Position numbers and translations under genes: made by a program. The notes beneath the pieces are model-generated. The model was given only the letters and a program-made list of their open reading frames with translations. It was not told the DNA's origin and did no database searches. Of a stretch of DNA of 8,943 nucleotides, positions 6,384 through 8,943 are shown piece after piece. Every line of letters begins with the position of its first letter. Position 1 is the first letter of the stretch. The DNA is taken from positions 1 to 8,943 of the forward strand of contig JAMIQH010000162.1 of assembly GCA_035914695.1 (NCBI GenBank), given 5' to 3'. Source of the DNA: JAOSJT01 sp035914695. Its GTDB lineage: Bacteria; Bacteroidota; Ignavibacteria; SZUA-365.

Positions 6384-8180
6384 CTAGTCGTCCATGGACA
6401 GCACGGCGAGGAAGGCCTCCTGCGGCACTTCCACGGCGCCCACCTGCTTCATGCGGCGCTTGCCTTCCTTCTGCTTCTCCAGCAGCTTGCGCTTGCGCGA
6501 AATGTCGCCGCCGTAGCACTTGGCCGTCACGTTTTTGCGCAGCGGCTTCACCACGTCGCGCGCAATCACCTTCGCTCCGATGGCGGCCTGAATCACCACC
6601 TCGAACATTTGCCGCGGTATCAGATCCTTGAGCTTGCGGCAATACCGCCTGCCCCAGTCGTAGGCCTTGGAGCGGTGGACGATGCTCGAGAGCGCGTCCA
6701 CGGTTTCGCCATTGAGCAGAATGTCGAGCTTGACGAGATCGGACTCGCGGTAGTCCTTGTATTCGTAATCGAAGGACGCGTAGCCGCGTGAAACGGACTT
6801 GAGCTTGTCGTAAAAATCGAAAATGATTTCCGCCAGGGGAATTTCAAAATGCACGTCGGCGCGCGTCGGATCGATGTACTTGGTGTCGACGTAAATGCCG
6901 CGGCGGTCCATGCACAGCTTCATGATATTGCCGAGGTATTCGGTCGGCGTGATGATCTGCGCGCTGATGTAGGGTTCTTCCACCGAATCGATTTTTCCCA
7001 GCTCGGGCATCATCGAGGGATTGTCGATCACCACGCGCTCGCCGTCCTTGAGCACCACCACGTACTCCACGTTGGGCACGGTGGTGATGATGGTCATGTT
7101 GAACTCGCGTTCGAGGCGTTCCTGCACGATTTCCATGTGCAGCAAGCCGAGGAAGCCCGCGCGGAAACCGAAGCCCAGCGCGACGGAGGTTTCGGGCTCG
7201 TAGAGTATGGACGAATCGTTGAGCCGCAGCTTGGCCAGCGCGTCGCGCAATTCCTCGAATTCCTCGCTCACCGTCGGGTACAGGCCCGAGAACACCATGG
7301 GCTTCACTTCCTTGTAGCCCGGCAGGGGAGAGGAGGCGGGATTTTTCACATTCGTGATCGTGTCGCCCACATTGGTGTCGGCCACGGTCTTGATGCCCGC
7401 GATCATGTAGCCCACATTGCCGGCCGAGAGTTCCTTGGTGCGGAAGCGCTTGAGGCGCAGAATGCCCACCTCTTCGACTTCGAATTCCTTGCCATTGTAG
7501 AAAAAGCGAATGCGCTCGCCTTCGCGAATGGTGCCTTGCACCACGCGCATGTACACCACCGCGCCGCGGTACGAATCGAACACCGAGTCGAAAATCAGGG
7601 CCTGCAGCGGCGCTTCGGGATCGCCCACCGGTGGCGGTACGCGCTCGACAATGGCCTCGAGGATCTCGTCGATGCCCACGCCCGACTTGGCGCTGGCGGG
7701 AATGACTTCCTCCGGCCGGCAGCCGATCAACTCCACGATGCTGCCAGTGACTTTCTCCACCTCGGCGCTCGCGAGGTCCACTTTGTTGATCACCGGGATG
7801 ATTTCCAAGCCGGCCTCGATGGCGAGGTAGAGGTTGGAAATGGTCTGCGCCTCGATGCCCTGCGTGGCGTCCACCACAAGTATGGCGCCTTCACAGGCGT
7901 TGAGCGAGCGCGAGACTTCGTAGGAAAAATCCACGTGTCCGGGAGTGTCGATGAGATTCAGCGTGTATTCATGGCCATCGGCACGCTGATACTTCATCTG
8001 CACCGCGTGCAGTTTGATGGTGATGCCGCGCTCCTGCTCGAGATCCATGTCGTCCAGCACCTGATTGTTGACCAGGTCGCGCTGGGTAATGGTACCCGTG
8101 CGTTCGAGCAACCGGTCGGCCAGTGTGGACTTGCCGTGGTCGATGTGTGCGATAATGCAGAAATTGCGCGTTCTGTCCAT
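6384..8180 (-). CDS. lepA: Translation elongation factor 4 (LepA), GTPase
   Basis: 598 residues from the ATG at 8180, against 599 in E. coli LepA. It is a ribosome-binding GTPase implicated in back-translocation, ribosome assembly and initiation. GTPase motifs are all present: G1 AHIDHGKST (11-19), G2 RGITIK (51-56), G3 DTPGH (78-82), G4 NKVD (132-135), G5 SAKSG (163-167). EF-G-like domains II, III and V follow. The LepA-specific C-terminal domain ends in GKRRMKQVGAVEVPQEAFLAVL. The start is fixed by AGGTGA at 8188-8183 and by the family's usual MDRTRNF opening. The frame stays open upstream to 8441, but that extra 87 residues is translation of the intergenic repeat and contains the promoter, so it is rejected. 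It is the first gene of the lepA-lepB-lepB-hemW run and is probably transcribed from the promoter at 8212-8240. Confidence 0.97.
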   Translation of the reverse strand: MDRTRNFCIIAHIDHGKSTLADRLLERTGTITQRDLVNNQVLDDMDLEQERGITIKLHAVQMKYQRADGHEYTLNLIDTPGHVDFSYEVSRSLNACEGAILVVDATQGIEAQTISNLYLAIEAGLEIIPVINKVDLASAEVEKVTGSIVELIGCRPEEVIPASAKSGVGIDEILEAIVERVPPPVGDPEAPLQALIFDSVFDSYRGAVVYMRVVQGTIREGERIRFFYNGKEFEVEEVGILRLKRFRTKELSAGNVGYMIAGIKTVADTNVGDTITNVKNPASSPLPGYKEVKPMVFSGLYPTVSEEFEELRDALAKLRLNDSSILYEPETSVALGFGFRAGFLGLLHMEIVQERLEREFNMTIITTVPNVEYVVVLKDGERVVIDNPSMMPELGKIDSVEEPYISAQIITPTEYLGNIMKLCMDRRGIYVDTKYIDPTRADVHFEIPLAEIIFDFYDKLKSVSRGYASFDYEYKDYRESDLVKLDILLNGETVDALSSIVHRSKAYDWGRRYCRKLKDLIPRQMFEVVIQAAIGAKVIARDVVKPLRKNVTAKCYGGDISRKRKLLEKQKEGKRRMKQVGAVEVPQEAFLAVLSMDD

Positions 8181-8182
8181 GT

Positions 8183-8188
8183 TCACCT
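8183..8188 (-). promoter_or_regulatory. Ribosome binding site of lepA
   Basis: AGGTGA on the minus strand, five bases from its AGG core to the ATG at 8180. It fixes the lepA start inside the longer open frame. Confidence 0.7.
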
Positions 8189-8211
8189 GATGCGGAAACC
8201 TATAGCATATC

Positions 8212-8240
8212 AATATAGCCACACGCGGGTGATTTGACAA
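8212..8240 (-). promoter_or_regulatory. Sigma70-type promoter of lepA
   Basis: On the minus strand, TTGTCA (8240-8235) and TATATT (8217-8212) are separated by exactly 17 bases; each hexamer differs from consensus by one base. Transcription would start near 8205, leaving a leader of about 25 bases before lepA. It is the only good promoter seen upstream of the lepA-lepB-lepB-hemW run, and the repeat array begins within ten bases beyond its -35 box. Confidence 0.65.
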
Positions 8241-8249
8241 TGTGTGCGA

Positions 8250-8366
8250 GAACTCGCTCAGGAATTCGCTCACGCGAAGTCGCGAAGGGAATTCGCTCAC
8301 GCGAAGACGCGAAGGCGCGAAGGGAATTCGCTCACGCGAAGGCGCGAAGGCGCGAAGGCGCGAAGG
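8250..8366. repeat. Composite tandem repeat, block 1
   Basis: Four units, each an 11-base core GAATTCGCTCA followed by n copies of the octamer CGCGAAGN. Cores start at 8250 (GAACTCGCTCA, n=0, plus one G), 8262 (n=2), 8289 (n=3) and 8324 (n=4). The eighth octamer base is T or A in the first octamer of units 2 and 3, and otherwise G. Units abut with no spacers, so this is not CRISPR. All frames on both strands are free of stops across much of the array, which creates spurious Arg/Glu/Ala-rich reading frames. Similar arrays recur in intergenic DNA of many environmental bacteria, as I recall. Confidence 0.9.
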
Positions 8367-8449
8367 AAATGGTAGGGCGGGGATGGCGGTGCTGCACGTC
8401 AACCGGGATCCTGCTCCGCAATGGTTCCGGGCGCTCGGCATGATGTTCT

Positions 8450-8554
8450 CGCGAAGGGGATTTGCTCACGCGAAGTCGCGAAGGCGCGAAGGGAATTCGC
8501 TCACGCGAAGGCGCGAAGGCGCGAAGGGAATTCGCTCACGCGAAGACGCGAAGG
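8450..8554. repeat. Composite tandem repeat, block 2
   Basis: Same unit and same orientation as block 1. It opens with a lone octamer CGCGAAGG (8450-8457), then cores at 8459 (GATTTGCTCA, one base short, n=3), 8493 (n=3) and 8528 (n=2). It is separated from block 1 by 83 bases of unique sequence (8367-8449) in which I see no gene, hairpin or target-site duplication. Confidence 0.9.
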
Positions 8555-8747
8555 TTTGTTGAAGCGCCACGCGCGTGGATCGTAGCGTTGCCCCGAGGCA
8601 GTGTCGCCGGGTCGGCTCCCTTTTCACCGGCTTAGCCCTTTCAGCTCCTTACTCTCCATTCCTCTTTACTCTCTTCCCATAAAGGGAAGGAATTTCACGC
8701 AGTCCCGCGGCGTTATCCAAAGGCACAACGAAGGAGCGCATACATTG
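8555..8747. other. Intergenic stretch before the SRPBCC gene
   Basis: 193 bases without a supported gene. It holds a perfect 12-base palindrome CCACGCGCGTGG (8567-8578), a pyrimidine-rich tract at 8635-8678 (38 of 44 bases C or T), and a small hairpin CTTCCC-ATAAA-GGGAAG at 8673-8689. No confident promoter was found for the SRPBCC gene. Confidence 0.5.
8731..8736 (+). promoter_or_regulatory. Ribosome binding site of the SRPBCC gene
   Basis: AAGGAG. It leaves 11 bases before the ATG at 8748 but only 8 before the in-frame TTG at 8745, so which codon starts translation is open. Confidence 0.6.
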
Positions 8748-8943
8748 ATGCCGCATTTGTACACGCAGGTTCATGAAATCCATATCGCCGCCGCGCCCGA
8801 GCGGGTGTTCGCCTTCCATTGCGATCCGGCGAACTTGCTGCGCATCACGCCGGAAGGGGTGCGTGTGGATATTCTCCATCACGATCCACCGGGCGAAGGT
8901 GCGCGTGTGCGCCTGCGTGTGCGGCCCCTGCCGCTGCTGCGCA
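8748..8943 (+). CDS. SRPBCC-fold (START-like) protein, 3' partial
   Basis: The first 65 residues are visible and the frame runs off the right edge with no stop. The opening (HLYTQVHEIHIAAAPERVFAF) is the first strand and helix of the SRPBCC/polyketide-cyclase fold: a hydrophobic strand, then A-P-E-x-V-F-x-F. It is followed by HCDPANLLRITPEGVRVDIL, typical of ligand-binding SRPBCC proteins in which a helix-grip cavity holds a hydrophobic ligand. The fold is shared by cyclases, lipid-binding proteins and cell-division inhibitor-like proteins, so the ligand and role cannot be told from this fragment. It is divergent from lepA across the repeat array. There is no signal peptide. The start is uncertain by one codon (TTG at 8745 or ATG at 8748). 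Confidence 0.8.
   Translation, partial: MPHLYTQVHEIHIAAAPERVFAFHCDPANLLRITPEGVRVDILHHDPPGEGARVRLRVRPLPLLR

Noticed and set aside
6849..8237. Long plus-strand frame opposite lepA (462 codons)
   Set aside because: It is His/Ala/Val-rich and mirrors the lepA codon pattern, with no start signal. lepA itself is certain.
8181..8441. An 87-residue N-terminal extension of LepA
   Set aside because: It translates the repeat array and the promoter. The family start MDRTRNF at 8180 has its own ribosome site and gives the expected length.
8250..8554. CRISPR array
   Set aside because: Units abut and vary only by octamer count. There are no regular unique spacers and no cas genes.
8234..8562. Arg/Glu-rich plus-strand reading frames over the repeat
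   Set aside because: They are pure translations of the octamer array, with no ribosome site and no domain; stop-free frames arise from the repeat itself.
8649..8882. Minus-strand 77-codon frame near the right end
   Set aside because: It overlaps the SRPBCC start, lacks a ribosome site and resembles no family.

Overview
The window reads as chromosomal DNA from a GC-rich member of the Bacteroidota/Chlorobi (FCB) group. The strongest clue is the first gene: its visible C-terminus matches a type IX secretion (T9SS) type A sorting domain, a system essentially confined to that group. Most genes also carry clear Shine-Dalgarno sequences, and lepA has a sigma70-type promoter. Both are atypical of class Bacteroidia, so a deeper branch (Ignavibacteria, Kapabacteria or Rhodothermia type) is my inference. 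No RNA genes, transposases or CRISPR arrays were seen.

Left part, plus strand: the 3' end of a T9SS cargo gene (3-845); a 394-base non-coding stretch with a strong GC hairpin; a 303-residue lipoprotein of unknown function (1240-2151) ending in a glycine-rich hydrophobic segment; a 278-base gap with a 15-bp inverted repeat; and a 250-residue class I SAM-dependent methyltransferase (2430-3182). A hairpin separates this gene from the convergent minus-strand cluster.

Central part, minus strand, in transcription order: lepA (translation factor EF4, 8180-6384), two different signal peptidase I genes (6281-5400 and 5398-4400, separated by one base) and hemW (radical-SAM heme chaperone, 4351-3224). 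The tight spacing after lepA suggests one operon driven by the TTGTCA/TATATT promoter at 8212-8240. It combines the lepA-lepB order of E. coli with the lepA-hemW neighbourhood of Firmicutes. The proteins link translation quality, removal of export signals and heme delivery, mainly as housekeeping functions.

Right part: immediately upstream of the lepA promoter lies a composite repeat (8250-8554) built from an 11-base core plus a variable number of an 8-base unit, in two blocks around an 83-base unique insert. After about 190 bases of intergenic DNA, the plus strand starts an SRPBCC-fold (START-like) protein gene that runs off the window.

I see no clear novel defence or mobile system. The items most worth a second look are the composite repeat, the lipoprotein family and the lepA-lepB-lepB-hemW arrangement.
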